This document shows positions 63,401 to 64,000 of a stretch of 64,000 bases of DNA, in pieces. The stretch is from Evernia prunastri. Its lineage: Eukaryota; Ascomycota; Lecanoromycetes; Lecanorales; Parmeliaceae. The notes beneath the pieces were generated by a model. It saw only the letters and a list, made by a program, of their open reading frames with translations. It was not told where the DNA came from and searched no databases. Where the stretch lies: positions 1 to 64,000 of the forward strand of contig NKYR01000097.1 of NCBI GenBank assembly GCA_003184365.1, given 5' to 3'. Made by a program: the position numbers and the translations under genes. The stretch's first letter is position 1, and every line of letters starts with the position of its first letter.

Positions 63401-64000
63401 GACTGGCCGTGAGGTGACGAGCAAGTTCGATTTGGGCTTGAACGCACGTAAACAGTCTATTAGATCGCTCCGGCACTTCTCATCCGGCATTTCATCCAGT
63501 GCGTCCAGCACAATGAAAGTCTTCTCATACTGGGAAAGTGCATTTCCAAGGAGGTCTTTGAGCTCCTCTAGTGTTGGCCGAGTTTCTCTCTTGTAGTGCG
63601 TCTCGTGTAGCTCTCCTAATCTCACGTCCACTACAGATCTTGCTTGAATGTCCTGCTTAACGAGACTTGAAATCAACGGTTGAACGGACTGCGTTTCGAG
63701 ATCATTGTAGTTGCAGTAGAGCATGAATATAGCAGTATCCTGTCCTCGATATAGCTCCCGCAGCTTCTCAATCACGATGGACGCTAGGAAGGTTTTACCT
63801 GCACCAGGTATTCCCGGGCACCACATGACCATGTCATCTCCAGTCCTCCATGTTTCAAAGGCTTCCGACTCGAGGAACCATGCTCCGGTCCCTTTGCTTC
63901 TATCTCTGATGATGGTTTCCTGCCGAGCCAAAAAATTGAGTGGCGTAAGCCAATCTATGACAGCCTTGACCTTTTGGCTCACAAGCGCATCGTTTACTTT
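60483..64000 (-). CDS. NACHT-ankyrin receptor with a ZZ zinc finger, 5' end outside the window
   Basis: STAND-class NTPase of the fungal NLR type. Three exons on the minus strand, from the edge to 63057, 63006-61462 and 61404-60483, give 1,136 residues here. Order: a linker (VKAVIDWLTPLNFLARQ); NACHT with Walker A GIPGAGKT (about residues 62-69), Walker B FIVLDALDEM and sensor LLVTSRPVAS; a ZZ-type finger (about 211-261; YCDSCN, HCTGC, VCQDCH, then CPIPGH); the helical ARC-like region; and about 16 ankyrin repeats over exons 2 and 3. The acidic tail is EEENEFWEEEDSEGDSEE. The frame is open at the edge, so an N-terminal effector domain may lie outside. Ligand and effector are unknown. Confidence 0.9.

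Overview
The window looks like nuclear DNA of a filamentous ascomycete (Pezizomycotina). Genes are dense and carry short GT-AG introns, mostly 47-125 bases, with CTRAY-type branch points. The orthologues are typical of this group: a fungal SNF2/Fun30 remodeller, COP9 subunit 1, a Ste18-type G-gamma with a CaaX box, a NACHT-ankyrin protein and F-box-like proteins. Transposons are a Tad-type LINE, a chromodomain Ty3/gypsy element and a copia-type element. AT-rich islands and CGA-to-TGA stops in relic genes suggest repeat-induced point mutation (RIP). I cannot name the genus or order from sequence alone.

Layout. 1-7030 is a transposon nest: the 5' half of a LINE, the 3' end of a gypsy element, a second LINE 5' fragment, and an AT-rich island split by a copia-type element (3000-6893) that has identical LTRs and a TTAAA target duplication. 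7031-11560 holds gene relics: an F-box-like gene with one stop, a WD40-NLR remnant and a short-chain dehydrogenase remnant. 11563-14199 is a gypsy chromovirus assembled as pieces joined by single N characters. 14200-21340 is mostly intergenic around one large hypothetical gene (16341-18632, minus). 21343-48530 is the ordinary gene-rich core: ATP synthase delta, a disordered protein, Naa20, a hypothetical protein, eIF3a, G-gamma, a Rdx/SelW protein, Fun30, Vma21, a DUF2406 protein, eL33, G6PD and CSN1. 48531-51147 is repeat-rich, with a TIR element, a solo LTR and a hairpin. 51148-52877 encodes a membrane-anchored lectin-like protein. 53346-58000 holds pseudogenes (kinesin-5, F-box and one unknown). 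58000-60480 is empty of recognisable genes. 60483-64000 is a NACHT-ankyrin receptor running off the right edge.

The core genes are housekeeping genes, often in head-to-head pairs with short shared promoters (eIF3a/G-gamma 376 bp, Fun30/Vma21 173 bp). They are not a pathway cluster. The accessory flanks record transposon invasion and gene decay. All splice models were built by hand from splice signals, reading-frame continuity and family conservation; boundaries may be off by a few bases. The best leads are the copia-type non-autonomous element with a half-tRNA(iMet) primer site, the self-priming signature in the gypsy LTR, and the ZZ finger inside the NACHT receptor.
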